A stretch of 64,000 nucleotides of DNA from the NCBI GenBank assembly GCA_030035585.1, contig CM057482.1:57850828-57914827 (forward strand), read 5' to 3'. This DNA comes from Dugong dugon (Eukaryota; Chordata; Mammalia; Sirenia; Dugongidae). The notes beneath the pieces are model-generated. The model ran no database searches. It was not told the DNA's origin and was given only the letters and a program-made list of their open reading frames with translations. Positions 22,335 to 33,205 of the stretch are shown here, in pieces (the first letter of the stretch is position 1; each line of letters starts with the position of its first letter). Made by a program: the position numbers and the translations under genes.

Positions 22335-22446
22335 GATCAGTATCATAGCAACATGCAAGCCATCACAGTATGACCAACTGACGGACAGGTGGCTGCTAGC
22401 GAGACAGTTTTATGTGGTGGACATAATCACAGGAGCTGCATCCCAT
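22335..22446 (-). repeat. 112-bp block, partner of 20773-20885
   Basis: About 95 percent identical in inverted orientation to 20773-20885. Here it lies between RTE RT text (22056-22333) and an older unclassified repeat at 22447-22570, whereas the other copy is embedded in an LTR. Confidence 0.9.
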
Positions 22447-22575
22447 TACTTTGCTGTATCTTATTAACTAGAAGCGGCTCACAGTCCTGCTCACACTCAG
22501 GGAAGGTGATTACACAAAGGCAGAGACACCAGGAGGTGGGGATCAGGAGGCTACCCTGGAGTTTGTCTGCCACAC
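22447..22575 (-). mobile_element. unclassified old interspersed repeat
   Basis: 'cctgctcacactcagggaag', 'gattacacaaaggcagagac' and 'caccaggaggtggggatcag' recall a common mammalian interspersed repeat, but I cannot name the family with confidence. Confidence 0.4.
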
Positions 22576-23949
22576 ATGATGTTTAAACAATTGAGTTCCT
22601 TGCTACCATTTAAATATCAGGAAACTTTATGTTAAAAACCATGTCTCTAAGAAGCTGATACTAGGCATGGTTTTACAAAGTGCCCCTCCCTGGAGCGGGC
22701 AGAGGGCTCCTCACTGCATCACAGTACCCTGTTTTTCCTGCATGCTGCCATTTATCATTGTACATAAACAGCCCTTTTTTCTTACATCTGTGTACTTCAG
22801 TGATTTGTGTTACCTGGCGTGCCCTGTGGGCACTTTCAGCTCCTAGTCTCAGTGTGTGATATCCTTTCTTCCCTTTCTTCAAGGATACATGCTCTGTTTG
22901 CTGCCACGACTTGTGGAATTCTGGCCATCATTTTGTGCCAAAGATTGCAGGGAAGGGCCAGTCAACGTGTAATTACTGATGATCCCAGTGCTGTCAATCG
23001 GTGGCCCTAGACCGGGTGACTGGTGTCCAGGATGATGGTTGTCATTGCCAACTACAACTCTCTTGGCTGAGGACAACTCTTGCAGCCACATCTAGGGTTA
23101 TCAGAAGATTGGCTTGTGGAAACTTCTAAACATCTCTAACTTCTTTCAGTGTGCCTCATATGGTATTCATCTTCATCAGAAGTAGCCTGAGGTTATAGCT
23201 TCAACTTCATAAAAGTGTCAGGTAACCTCCTTAGTTGTCAATATCTCAGCAATATTGGGAGTCTGCTCATTTTGTTTTAAATTGGTTTTCACTCAAACTT
23301 ATGCCAAATTGGTAAGTTAGTTGACCTTAAAAAACAAAAACAAAAACAAAAACCAAACAACAGCAAAGTAATCTGAGATCATCTCCTAAATCAGAATCCA
23401 GAGAATGTGCTGCTTGTGGAAAGATGCTTGCTCAGTTTTCAGATTACATTTTCAACTGTTTATTGTTTCTGTGCAGCACAAATCTTGCAGGCAACAAGAG
23501 GTGGCATTCTCACAGAGGTTCTTATGGTTCTGGTGCATGGCCAACATTAGCCCTGTGATGGCAAAAATAGAAAGAACCAAATATCTACTTTGTCTGGAAG
23601 CTGGTTAAATTTTTCTCAAAAAAAGTGGGGCTTGCATTTTGGTTCAGTCTTCGAAGCAGAGCTGAGGTGTTCATGATTTCTTTAAAGCAGATGTTTATAG
23701 ACTCTGGGTGCCTTTGCACCACGAAGAGTGCTCAGATCTGGAAATAGTACCTAACAGTGATACCCATACTGGCTGCAGCATCTCTGGTTTCCCTTTGAGC
23801 AGCTGGCACCTAAGTCACACCCACTGTGTGGCTCTGGGTGATGAGGCTACTGTAACCAGAAGAGTCTGTTGTAGCAGCTCCATCGTGGGGTTGCCTTGGC
23901 AGCAACCCCCATGGTGACACTGGGTGCTGTGGTAAATACTATGTCTCAT
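22576..23949. other. unique block, no gene recognised
   Basis: About 1.4 kb without an assignable repeat apart from an impure (AAAAAC)n run at 23334-23362. Frames of 65-70 codons occur on both strands with no domain or splice context that I could support. Confidence 0.5.
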
Positions 23950-24100
23950 ATTGCTCTTAGCTCTTTACAGACATTATTATTATATTCATCTTATAATTTA
24001 TAAGAATATATCATTTGCCCAACATCACAAAGTTGGAACATAATTAAACCAGGATATGAGTCTGGACAGACAGATCCCACTACAGTATCACATCTCAGTA
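23950..24100 (-). mobile_element. MIR SINE, antisense
   Basis: 'tttgcccaacatcacaaagt' followed by 'accaggatatgagtctggac' marks a decayed antisense MIR. Confidence 0.7.
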
Positions 24101-24167
24101 GGTCTGTATAAAATGCTAATACATGAGATCTACTTTGGCTAAACAATATATAGATACAAACACTTAT

Positions 24168-24350
24168 GTGCCAGGCACAGCACTACCTGCTTTTTATATA
24201 GTTCTCCATATGATCATCAGAGCAACTCTGTGAGATAAGATGTGTTGTTATTATTCTCTTCTTTTATAGATGAAGAAACTGAGGCACAGAAAAGTGACGT
24301 AACTTGCTCAAGGCTCCACCCCTAGGAGTGGATTCAGACTCTACTTTTAA
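24168..24350 (-). mobile_element. MIR SINE, antisense
   Basis: 'tgtgccaggcacagcactac', 'gatgaagaaactgaggcaca' and 'aacttgctcaaggctcc' are classical antisense MIR blocks. Confidence 0.92.
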
Positions 24351-25019
24351 CAAATGGACTGTAAACTAGTCAGTGTGTAGAGGAATGTGTTTATCCACGT
24401 GACTCTGCTCAGCATTTAGTAAAAGAAGAAAGCAGTAGGAGAGAAAGCGAAAGAAACATCCTTTCCAGAGAAGTCCTTCCCTTACAGGATGAAGGCAGAA
24501 ATGACTGTGCTTCGGAGAAGTTTGCTTCTTCTTGCACAGATGCTAGGCTGCCCTGGCTCCAGAACTCCAGGTGAAAGCTCTATACTAATTCCCTTCCGTG
24601 AAGAAAGTAACAGCTGACATTTCTGCTTGAAGCATGGTGAAGTGGTAGAAGCCTAGTTTTGCTCACTCACTCCTTTAAAACTCATTTTGGTATTGGAAGA
24701 AGAGGTCATGTCTAGCATCCAGAGCAAGCTGGGGCATTGTTTCAGGAATGCCAGGGTGGTCCCAAGCACCCAGCTGTCTGACCTTAGTGAGAGGGGGGCT
24801 CAGATCTGCCCGGCCCACAGAAGGGCTCTGCAGAACTCCTTCCCCTTTCCTTCCATCTTTCTTTCAGGAGCCTTCTTAACCTAAGTGCTGATTTCCTTAA
24901 TTGGGTTTCTGTGAAATTTCTTTTGCCTTTCTCTGTCAGTGAAGCTTTTAATGAGGGTTATGATATGCTAATGAATCTTGAATGATTAGCACACTGGGAG
25001 AAATAGAGATGACTTACAT
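24351..25019. other. unique block
   Basis: No repeat recognised. It includes an AT-rich stretch at 24880-25010 with 'gatatgctaatgaatcttg'. No exon supported. Confidence 0.45.
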
Positions 25020-25400
25020 CCAACCCTGCTTTCAAAAAGCTTAGTGTCTAACTAGGGAGAAATACATCCAGTAGACTGAGTACTCAGAGTTTGAAGCTGC
25101 ATATGACAGAGGGCAAAGGAAGGGTTGCAAGCAGGAAAGAACACTGCGGTCACCAGGAGGTGAATCAGTCTCTGCAGTCACTGATGGGCCAGAGGGGGTA
25201 GCCCTGACCTGCTTCTTGAGGGAGCCGTTCACCCATGTATGCTTTCACTCACCAGACACTTGACCACCAGGGTCCTGCCTCTAACCTGTAGGAAGTTTAC
25301 GTTCTGGGAGGACAAACTTAAATCTGAGTGATAAGAGTCAAGGCTGGAGGCAGAACCCCGAAGTGTTTGGATAGCAGCAGTGGGGTTCACATAATATGAT
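25020..25400 (-). mobile_element. L2 fragments, antisense
   Basis: 'ttcaaaaagcttagtgtcta' and 'aggaagtttacgttctggga' with following text resemble the antisense L2 3' region. Heavily diverged. Confidence 0.5.
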
Positions 25401-25652
25401 AGTGGAATGGCCTGTGTATGTTATCTGTTCAGAACATGGGGATAAATTTAGAAGTTCCTGATTGCTATTCAGATAGTCAGGGACACCTTTGGAAGTTGTA
25501 AACCATGGTTCCACCTACCAAACATAACTTGTGAAACCCTTGAAACAACTGTGATTGGAATTCGTATTTACCTTGCTGTGTCTTGTTCATCAGGCACTTT
25601 ATCTCTGGATCCTCCCTGCAGCCCTGTGAGCTATTATTACTCTCACTTTGTG

Positions 25653-25975
25653 GTTGTAGGTGCAGTGAAGTTGGTCCCTGACTCATGGTAACCCCACGTA
25701 AACGAAGCAAAACACTGCCCAGTCCTGTGCTGTCCCCGTGGTTGGTTGTGGATTGGAATGTGATCCATAGGATTTTTGTTGACTGATTTTCAGAAGTAGA
25801 TCACCAGGCCTTTCTTCCTAGTCCATCTTAATCTGGAAGCTCACTGAAACCTGTTTAGCATCATAGTAATATAATCCTCCATTGACAGACAGACAGTGGG
25901 TATGAGGGTTATTGGTCAGGAATCAAACCTGGGTTTCCTGCAAGGAAGGCGAGAATTCTACCATGGAATCACCAA
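25653..25975 (-). mobile_element. AfroSINE-related SINE with RTE-like 3' end, antisense
   Basis: Plus-strand order is 'gttgtaggtgcagtgaagtt' (RTE/AfroSINE tail), 'aaaacactgcccagtcctgt', 'cagaagtagatcaccaggcc', then 'ggaatcaaacctgggtttcc' (decayed tRNA-like head). It is longer than the typical copy, suggesting a subfamily with an extended middle segment. Confidence 0.75.
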
Positions 25976-27117
25976 TGTTTCATGTGCTCGTTTGGACTGA
26001 ACTAAAATCCAGTAGTCCTGATTTCTGACTGCACACCCATTTAGGCTGCACATGGACTAGCTTCTGGAGCAGAGCCATTTGTCCGCATAGGCAAGACAGA
26101 CAGCGTTGCTACATGGCATGATCTCAGGAGAGGGGAGGAGGATAAAGGAGGCCGTGCGTGATATACACTCTTGACCACATGTTACTGCTGAAGTCCTGTT
26201 GTTGGTGAATTATTATTGGCTTTGTAAGTTTTGTCTCATTGAATGGAAATCATTCCCAGAATATGATGGTATATCAGTCTTCGGTGTGTGACTGGGAGCC
26301 TAGTTTCGGGTAATAGCTCTAAACAGGGAGGGGCCTGGAAGGAGAGCTCTGGGAACCCCCTGGTGGGATGGCTATTGGGTGGGCTCAGCAAACCTAATGC
26401 AGAGCTGGAGGGCCTTCACCTCAGGCATGCCTGCTGGGAGTCCTCCAGGCCCTAAAAATCCCTGGGGAGCTGTTATGATTCTTTGAAAAAAATGTATTTT
26501 GAAAGCTTTCCTTACCTTTTTCTTTTTCAGTATGTTGCTGAGACTACCTGTTTGATGCCTTATAATTACATTTTCACTCTAATTATAGCTACTGCTTTCT
26601 AAAAAACTCAATTTCATCTAACATGATTCTTAATGCTTGATTACTAGTCAGTATGGGCTTGTTTTTCCCCAAATGCTCATCAGACATTGGTTTCTAATGA
26701 CGGCAGCCAGCTTCCATTTCCAAAACATCTTCATTTAATTATATTACCTTTTTCATTCCAAAGAATTTTAGTTTGAGGAGATGCCAAAGGATATTTTTTT
26801 CCTTTGAGGAAAAAACAGCTGAAATCTATCACTGATTTTTGCAGCCATTCTTGTGCAATAAAAGGCAATTTGAAGATAAGTGAAGAAATAGCCTTGTTAG
26901 CTGGAGTGCTGTGCTCCTGACAGGGAGGCTGGTTCTCAAAGCAAAACATGGCAACAGGCAGCTTGCACCACATAGCAACAAGGTCCCATCTACCACATGG
27001 CTGGGCCGTATGGGTTGTGCACACAAGTACTAGAGCCTGCTTGCAGCCATTTTAAACATCAAATAGAAGGGTCCTCTGTAGTTGAATGTCCTTGACAGAA
27101 TTGAGGGCAGATAATGA
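25976..27117. other. unique block, possible conserved noncoding DNA
   Basis: About 1.1 kb free of recognised repeats. The part from 26500 to 26900 is AT-rich with many TAAT/ATTA cores. Frames at 26731-27026 (minus) overlap each other and show no domain. I see no exon that I can support. Confidence 0.45.
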
Positions 27118-27268
27118 GATGGATTGACACAGTGACTGCAACAATGGGCTTAGACGTAGCAACAATTGTGAAGATGGTAGAGGACCAACAGTGTATCGTT
27201 CTGTTTTACACAGGGTCACTATGAGTCAAAACTGACTCGCAGCACCTAACAAGAACAACAATGATAAT
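27118..27268 (+). mobile_element. RTE LINE 3' end, short
   Basis: 'ggattgacacagtgactgca', 'gggtcactatgagtcaaaac' and 'cacctaacaagaacaacaat' form the last 150 bp of an RTE element with its CAA tail. Confidence 0.88.
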
Positions 27269-27284
27269 AGGGTGTATCAGATGC

Positions 27285-27684
27285 TGTCTTAGTTGTCTAG
27301 TGCTGCTATAAAAGAAAGACCACAAGTGGATGGCTTTAATAAACAGAAATTTTTTTCTCACAGTTTAGGAGGCTAGAAGTCCAAATTCAGGGTGCCAGCT
27401 TTAGGGGAAGGCTTTCTCTTTCTGTCCGCTCTGAAGTAAGGACCTTGTCTCTTCGAAGCTTCTGCTCCAGGGCGTTCTTCATGTGGTTTGGCATCTATTT
27501 CCCCGGTCTCTGCTTGCCAGTCTACTCCTTTTATCTCTTGTAAGAGAGTAACTCAAAATGCACCCGATGCTAATCCTGCCTCATTAACATAACAGAAAAC
27601 TCATTCCCAAATGGGATTATAACCACAGGCACAGAAGTTAGGATTTACAACACATATTTTTTGGGACACAATTCAATGGCACAA
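27285..27684 (-). mobile_element. MaLR-type LTR, antisense, internally shortened
   Basis: It starts 'tgtcttagttgtctagtgct' and carries the family's 'aggctagaagtccaaattca'. The usual middle section is missing. The far end ('acacaattcaatggcac') is degraded, and no 5-bp duplication is evident. Confidence 0.85.
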
Positions 27685-27924
27685 TAAATGACACATTAAG
27701 ATATAAAGAATGAGCTGCCCTTTGAGACACAGCAAAGGTAACAATTGGAGACAGTTGTCACCGATGACAATGGAATTAAAAGTGCCCCCTCTAGGGTTAA
27801 ATCCATTGGGATATCAGAGAAGCCAAGAATCTGAAGTGGATACAGCAATGTAGCAGCACAATATGAAACCAATGGGTAGTAGCAAGTTGGGGGAATAGGT
27901 ATTTTTTTATCTCACACTTTCTTT

Positions 27925-28090
27925 ATTAAACACGTTGCATACATATCTTGTTTGACCTTCACAAATATCCTAGGAGGTAAATAATACCATTTCTTCAGTT
28001 TACAGATGAGAAAACAGGCTCAGAGAGACTAAGTAACTTATTCAAAGTTACAGAGCAAATAGTAGTGGAAAAGTCAGCCAGGTCTTGTCT
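27925..28090 (-). mobile_element. MIR SINE, antisense
   Basis: 'tttacagatgagaaaacagg', 'gagactaagtaacttattca' and 'aaagttacagagcaaat' are antisense MIR. Confidence 0.85.
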
Positions 28091-28162
28091 GACTTGGTGA
28101 ATCCACCTTAATGTTTATGTTAAAAATCCTTGATCAATCTTTCATGCCAATTGTGGTAATTA

Positions 28163-28770
28163 CAAGTAGTCCCCAACTTACCGCGGGGCTCCGTTACAAC
28201 AACTCTGTCATAGGCCTGTTCTGACATAAGGCAAATACCTAATTTTTTTTTTTTTTTTTTATTACAGGCAGTCCCTGTTTTATGACGTATTTGAGTTACA
28301 ACAAACCACACTTAAGACCATCTTTTTTTTTTACTACGTACAATGTAATTTGCTGATGTTAACATTCTCAGATGCTCATTTGCCAAATGTTTATATGTAA
28401 TGTTTCCAGCCTCCAAAGACAAATAAAGATTGGATTTATAAAGACACTGATAATAAAAAGCAATAATAATGAAACTAAAAAAAAATGAAATGTTCGACTT
28501 ATGTCAGAACTGACGTACTATGGAGCCGTTGGAATGCAATGTCGTCGTAAGCTGAGGACTACCTGAATTATTGCCTTTTATTATTAGTATATAAATCTGG
28601 TAGTGTTTTGAACAGTAAAGTATAAAATTGAATATCTGCAAGTGAACATCTGAGAATAACATCAGCAAATTACGTGCTGCAGCATATTACTAACGATAAG
28701 ATGTACAAAAAACTGGGGGTCCTAAGTGTGGCTGTCATAACTCGAATATGTCATAAATCAGGACTACCTG
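28163..28770 (+). mobile_element. Tigger/pogo-like MITE, host of a nested copy
   Basis: It runs from 'caagtagtccccaacttac' to 'aatcaggactacctg', near-complementary termini, and is flanked by TA on both sides (28161-28162, 28771-28772). Its interior is split at 28265-28565 by a second copy of the same family in reverse orientation. With the insert removed it is about 305 bp. It has no transposase frame. TA duplications and the caggtagtcc-type termini suggest the Tc1/mariner-pogo superfamily. Confidence 0.85.
28265..28565 (-). mobile_element. Tigger/pogo-like MITE, nested inside its sister
   Basis: A 301-bp element with ends 'caggcagtccctgttttatg' and (complement) 'caggtagtcctcagcttac'. TA precedes it and AA follows (decayed TA). 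Its reverse complement aligns with the outer element throughout, including 'catctgagaat' and 'aacatcagcaaatta'. Confidence 0.85.
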
Positions 28771-28841
28771 TATAGCACTGTTCTCAGTATAATACTGGTT
28801 CACCTTCTGACCACTTTCACTCTCTTATAGTTGGATCAGAT

Positions 28842-29752
28842 CAGTGGCGTCACTAGATTTTGTGTCATTCAGCACAGTAACTCATAGTGTCACCCAACTC
28901 CCATGGACCTCTTCCTGTACCAGACCACACAGAATCCTTAGTAATGTTTTTGGTACTTAAGTTACTCATAAATCATAATTCAAATATGTCACTCTTTCTT
29001 TTAATTTAATTACTACTTCATTCTCAAAATTACACCTGCTCCTCACTTAATCAACTGTCTTATTATCTGACATTCAGTGTTTATGACAATAGTAAAAACT
29101 TCTGTCCAACTATTTTGCACATTAACGATGCACATGTGGCAGTAATGCTTGCATGACCAGTGGGATATATAGTACCCACCTACATTTTCCGCATCTTGGG
29201 TTCAGAGGGGGACATACTTGTCCTACATAATATTCTGTAATCTGACGTGGTCATCCTCCGTTTTCAGATAGCGCTGATTTTTGTATAATGACCTGGTCTT
29301 TGGAACATAACCATCTTTGTGAGGAGTGGGTGTATTGACATAGGTTCACAAATGCTAATTACCACAATATTCTGGATAAAACATCAGAAAATCTGACAAA
29401 ATCAGTGACTATAAAAACACTGGTAGCAACGAAAAACAACAGCTCGTGCTTGTAATTGAAATGTTATTGTAATTGGGCAATAATGACAGCTCTGACTGGA
29501 GAACATTAAAAGGTTCAAAAAGTAAATTAGCGTAGAGTTTTAGGCTTGTAGGTATATTGATACATGTAAGCTGGGCTTACAAAAATGTTTTTGTTGTCAT
29601 AATTAACAACAGGTATATTTTTATAAAAAATGATCAGTTTCTGCTGAAACACTGCACAGAAATTTTAAAGACAGTCATTTTGTTGTCACCCCCTCTGACA
29701 GTGTTACCCGGTGTGGTCTGCATCCCCTATACCCCCTCTAGTGATGCCACTG
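28842..29752. mobile_element. hAT-like nonautonomous DNA transposon, 911 bp
   Basis: It opens cagtggcgtcactaga and closes tctagtgatgccactg. These are terminal inverted repeats of 16 bp with one mismatch. The ends match the hAT-type consensus CAGTGGCGT. The flanking 8 bp (gatcagat / gggtggat) agree at only four positions, so the duplication is decayed or absent. The interior is AT-rich with no transposase frame. A terminus of the same family recurs at 62140-62193. Confidence 0.8.
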
Positions 29753-29764
29753 GGGTGGATGTGG

Positions 29765-29985
29765 CCATGTGAGTAGGTCAGATCATGAATTATCCATGGA
29801 AAAGACATATCACTTCCAGGTCCGAGCATGGAATTGCTGGTGTAAGGCTTCCCGAGCTCTCTTGCCCTCTGTTGTGAGGACGTGCATTGATCCTGCTGCT
29901 ACAGCCTGTCAACCTGCTGTGGACAGTGTAGAGTGACTGAGAAATAAACATCTGTTGTATTAAGCCATTGGAATTTTAGTGCTAG
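29765..29985 (+). mobile_element. possible LTR 3' end
   Basis: 'tgccctctgttgtgaggacg' followed by 'gaaataaacatctgttgtat' and 'taagccattggaattttag' resembles the polyadenylation end of an old MLT-type LTR. The 5' boundary is unclear. Confidence 0.45.
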
Positions 29986-29994
29986 CTTTTGCCA

Positions 29995-31157
29995 TAGTTT
30001 AATCAAAACCATTGTGATGAATTCAAAAATTTGTACTAGATAGAGCTTGACACTGAGCAAAATAGGCCAATCAGAAAAGGACAAATATTGTCTGACCACT
30101 TGTATAAAAAGACAAGAAAAGGCAAATGTACAGAGACTAAAGTTTATTAGTGTTTACTGGGGTGGAAGGGAGGGGGAAAAGAAGGGTTAACAGTGATGGA
30201 AAGATTGCATTGATTAAGGGTCGGGTTGCACAGCTGATTATTGTAATTGCTGTCAGTAAGTTGTACACCTGTAAAAAGTTGAATTAGCAAAAGCTGTGTG
30301 ATCAATATATTTATAACAATGACCAAAAAAAAAAAAAAAAAATAGAGTAACTGCTGAGCCTGCTTATATACATCCAAAGACCTCATGGGATTTTGTTCCT
30401 TGGTTTGAAGGTTTAGGGTCATAGTTTCATGACACATCCCAGTAAATTGGCCTAGTAGCGTGTTTAGTGCTTCTATTCTACCTTCTAGTTCCATGAATAG
30501 TGCCTGGGGTCTTAAAAGCTTGAAAGCGGCCATCCAAGGCACCTGAAGCAACAGAGGAAGAAGAAGAATCAGGAACAGGAGGAGGAAATGGAATGTGTAG
30601 CTAATTGCCTCCATGAACAATTGCCTCCTTTGCCATGAGACGAGAAGAACTGAACTATTCCTGGCTACCATTACTGAACATTTTGATCAAAGATTCCATA
30701 GAATAATCCTGAACAAAAGGTGGGAAATGCAGAACAGAATTTCAAATACTCATGTACTCCAGACTTTCTGGAGCCATAGACTGTGGATGATCCTCTGTAA
30801 CTATTACCCCAAGATAATTTTTAAACCTTAAACCAAAAATATCCCCTGAAGTCATCTTAAAACCAAATAATAGTTTAGCTTAAGTAGTGAAAAAGGTCTA
30901 CCTTGAGCGTTATGCTCTTTTAATTACTATCTATATGAGATCAAATAGACAACAGCAACTTAAAAGATTAGATAGGAGTTTTAGGGGGCAGTGAGCTTAT
31001 GTTAATGAGGGAGGAACAACTCAGAAAAGGAGGGTGAGAATAGTTATACAACTTGAGAATGTAATCAATGTCACTAAGTTTTACATGTAGAAACTGTTGA
31101 ATTGGTGTATGTTTTGTTGAATATATTCTCAACAACAACAAAATAAATAAAATTTAG
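29995..31157 (+). mobile_element. HAL1/L1-like 3' UTR, sense
   Basis: It contains 'gggtcttaaaagcttgaaag', a sentence shared with the L1 3' UTRs at 41227 and 45095. It ends in a HAL1-style tail ('ggtgagaatagttatacaac', 'ttgaattggtgtatgttttg', 'tattctcaacaac') with an A-rich AAATAAATAAA terminus. An internal A run at 30328-30345 suggests two joined 3' ends. The frame at 30147-30671 on the minus strand is antisense to this and not a gene. Confidence 0.7.
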
Positions 31158-31167
31158 GAAAAATATT

Positions 31168-31729
31168 TGTAGTTAGCTAGTGCTACTATAACAGAAGTAC
31201 CACAAGTAGATGGATTTAATAAACAGAAGTTTATTCTCTCACAGTTTAGGAGGCTAGAAGTCCAAATTCAGGGTGCTAACTCCAGGGGAAGACTTTCTCT
31301 CTCTGTCAGCTCAGGGACAAAATCCTTCTCTTCAATCTTCCCCTGGTCTAGGAGCTTCTCAGCACAGTGGCCCTGGGACCAAAGGCTGTGCTCTGCTCCT
31401 GGCTCTTCTTGCTTAGTGGTAATGAGGTCCCTATCTCTCTGCTTTCTTCTCTTTCCTATTATCTCTTGTAAGATAGAAGGTGATGTAGGCCACACCCCAG
31501 GGAAACTCCCCTTACATTGGATCAGACCTGAGTAAAGGTGTCGCATCCCATCCTAATCCTCTTTAACATAACCTAATCTTGCCTCGTTAACCACGGGCGG
31601 AGATTAGGATTTACAACACATAGGAAAATTGCATCAGATCACAAAATGGAGGAAAACCACATAATACTGGGAATCATGGCTTAGCCAAGTTGACATATAT
31701 TTTGGGTGAACACTATTCAATCCATGAAA
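31168..31729 (-). mobile_element. MaLR-type LTR, antisense
   Basis: 'tgtagttagctagtgctact' through 'ggctagaagtccaaattcag' to 'actattcaatccatgaaa' follows the family in full. It carries a variant middle ('gatagaaggtgatgtaggcc') not seen in the other copies, so it may be a sister subfamily. No clear 5-bp duplication. Confidence 0.85.
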
Positions 31730-31739
31730 ATGATGCAAT

Positions 31740-32455
31740 AACCAAAATCTGAAATACATAGCATTGGTTTGGGGGCAGACAGTGGATGGCAAAGTGGCCT
31801 TTCTCAGAGGCTGAGGGCACAATGATCTGTGTTACAGATGAAACATTTAGTTTGACAAGCAGTAATGTAGAAGGCAGATCAGGTACCTACAGACCTCATG
31901 GCCACGGAGAGAGTGGAAATCAAATTGTCAGTAGTATATGTTGCTTGGTATTGGCTGCATTTGACAGTAGAGTAAAAGAAAAAGATAATCCAATTTTAAA
32001 AAAGTGATTGGACGCAGAAATGTAAGGACTAAAAGTAATTCACAAATTCAGAGACTTCAAGAGTGGGAAAAGACAACTACTTCTCAATTCCAGATAACTT
32101 GTCATTTTAATTCTGTCTTTGGATCAAGAGGAACTGCATCAAAGACTTGCTGGAGAGACTTGTACATTACACAGACATTCTGGAGCTTTGAGCCTGATGT
32201 CATGAATAGAAAAGATGTTGGGTTGTCTCCTCTTGGGGAGAGGGCTGAGTGTGTTTTTCCTGCTGGAAGAAGAGAAGCTAAACTAGATGAATGGGCATGA
32301 GGTAGAAAGGAGGAGAGTTCTGTCACTTTGCAGGGATTGCAACCAGTGTCTCAAAACAATTTGTGAATAAATTTTTGAATAAGAAACTAATTTGTGCTCT
32401 AAACTTTCACCTAAAGCACAACAAAATTTAAATAAATAAATGATAAACATCCTAC
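31740..32455 (+). mobile_element. L1/HAL1-like 3' UTR with L1 tail, sense
   Basis: The segment ends 'gaaactaatttgtgctctaa' and 'actttcacctaaagcacaac' plus an A-rich stretch, the standard L1 3' end in this genome. The upstream 600 bp do not match the young L1 3' UTRs here. The two frames at 31786-32300 are not supported as genes. Confidence 0.6.
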
Positions 32456-32509
32456 TGGGAGAAAAAAAAAGAGTAACTAGAGAGACTAGTGTACTTGTGT
32501 AATAAAGAA

Positions 32510-33205
32510 TTGGTTGACTTTTGTCCCAGTTCCTGGGAGGTAACCTTTACATCCTTTTAATTTCCTTAGTGTCTTTGTTATTCATGGTGGGCCCCTCATG
32601 CCACACCTAGTATTTTCAATGAATGAATGACTTAGGATAGGGCCTGTCCACACTAGAAAGATCAACTACATGATTAGAGGGTTGGGGGTTTTAGCCATGT
32701 AATATCAGCCTGAACTCCTGGAAGGGGATAGAGATTGATTTAGTCAATCAAGTCTATGTAATGAAAGCCTCAGCAAAAACTCTGGACAGGAGAAGTTCAT
32801 GCGTGCTGCCTCGGTTGGCAGTATTCCATGCATATTGTCAAACATCTACACCAGGAGGTGACACATCCTTGAGGACACAGAAACTTGGTGTTTGAAAGCT
32901 TCCCAGTCCCCGAAATCACCAATACACCTCTCCCTTTGGCTCATTCTGATTTTATCCTTTGGCTATGATAAAACTATACTTTTAAGTATAGTGCTTTCTT
33001 TGAGTTCTGTGAGTTGTTCTAGCAAATTATTGAATTTTAGTGGGTAGTGGGAACCCTTGAATTTGGAGCCAGCTGGTCAGAATTGAAGGTGGCCCTGGGG
33101 TTCTCCGAACTTGAGACTGTTGTCTGAATCCATGGGCAAACTTGGCAGTGTGGAGGAGTGTGCCCTTAACCTCAAATTTGGCTACGTATGGGTAGTGTTG
33201 ATCAT
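32510..33205 (+). mobile_element. LTR-like element (ERV class uncertain), sense
   Basis: 'gtttctttgagttctgtgag'-like text at 32990-33015, 'ttctagcaaattattgaatt' and 'ggagccagctggtcagaatt' are typical of the R-U5 end of mammalian ERV LTRs, and 'tgccacacctagtattttc' lies upstream. Boundaries are approximate and no internal retroviral sequence adjoins. Confidence 0.55.

Noticed and set aside
22673-23091. opposed 65-70 codon frames in unique DNA, considered as exons
   Set aside because: No splice-site pair, domain or family resemblance. Equal openness on both strands.
28163-28770. possible microRNA-like hairpin
   Set aside because: The pairing comes from two inverted MITE copies. There is no evidence of a processed stem and the TA-flanked ends identify transposons.
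30147-30671. 174-codon minus-strand frame with leucine-rich stretch
   Set aside because: It lies antisense to a HAL1/L1-like 3' UTR including its A run, and the hydrophobic segment is a translated purine-rich tract.
31786-32300. two overlapping plus-strand frames resembling a small two-exon gene
   Set aside because: Together they sit within an element ending in a standard L1 3' tail. No splice sites or domains support a gene.
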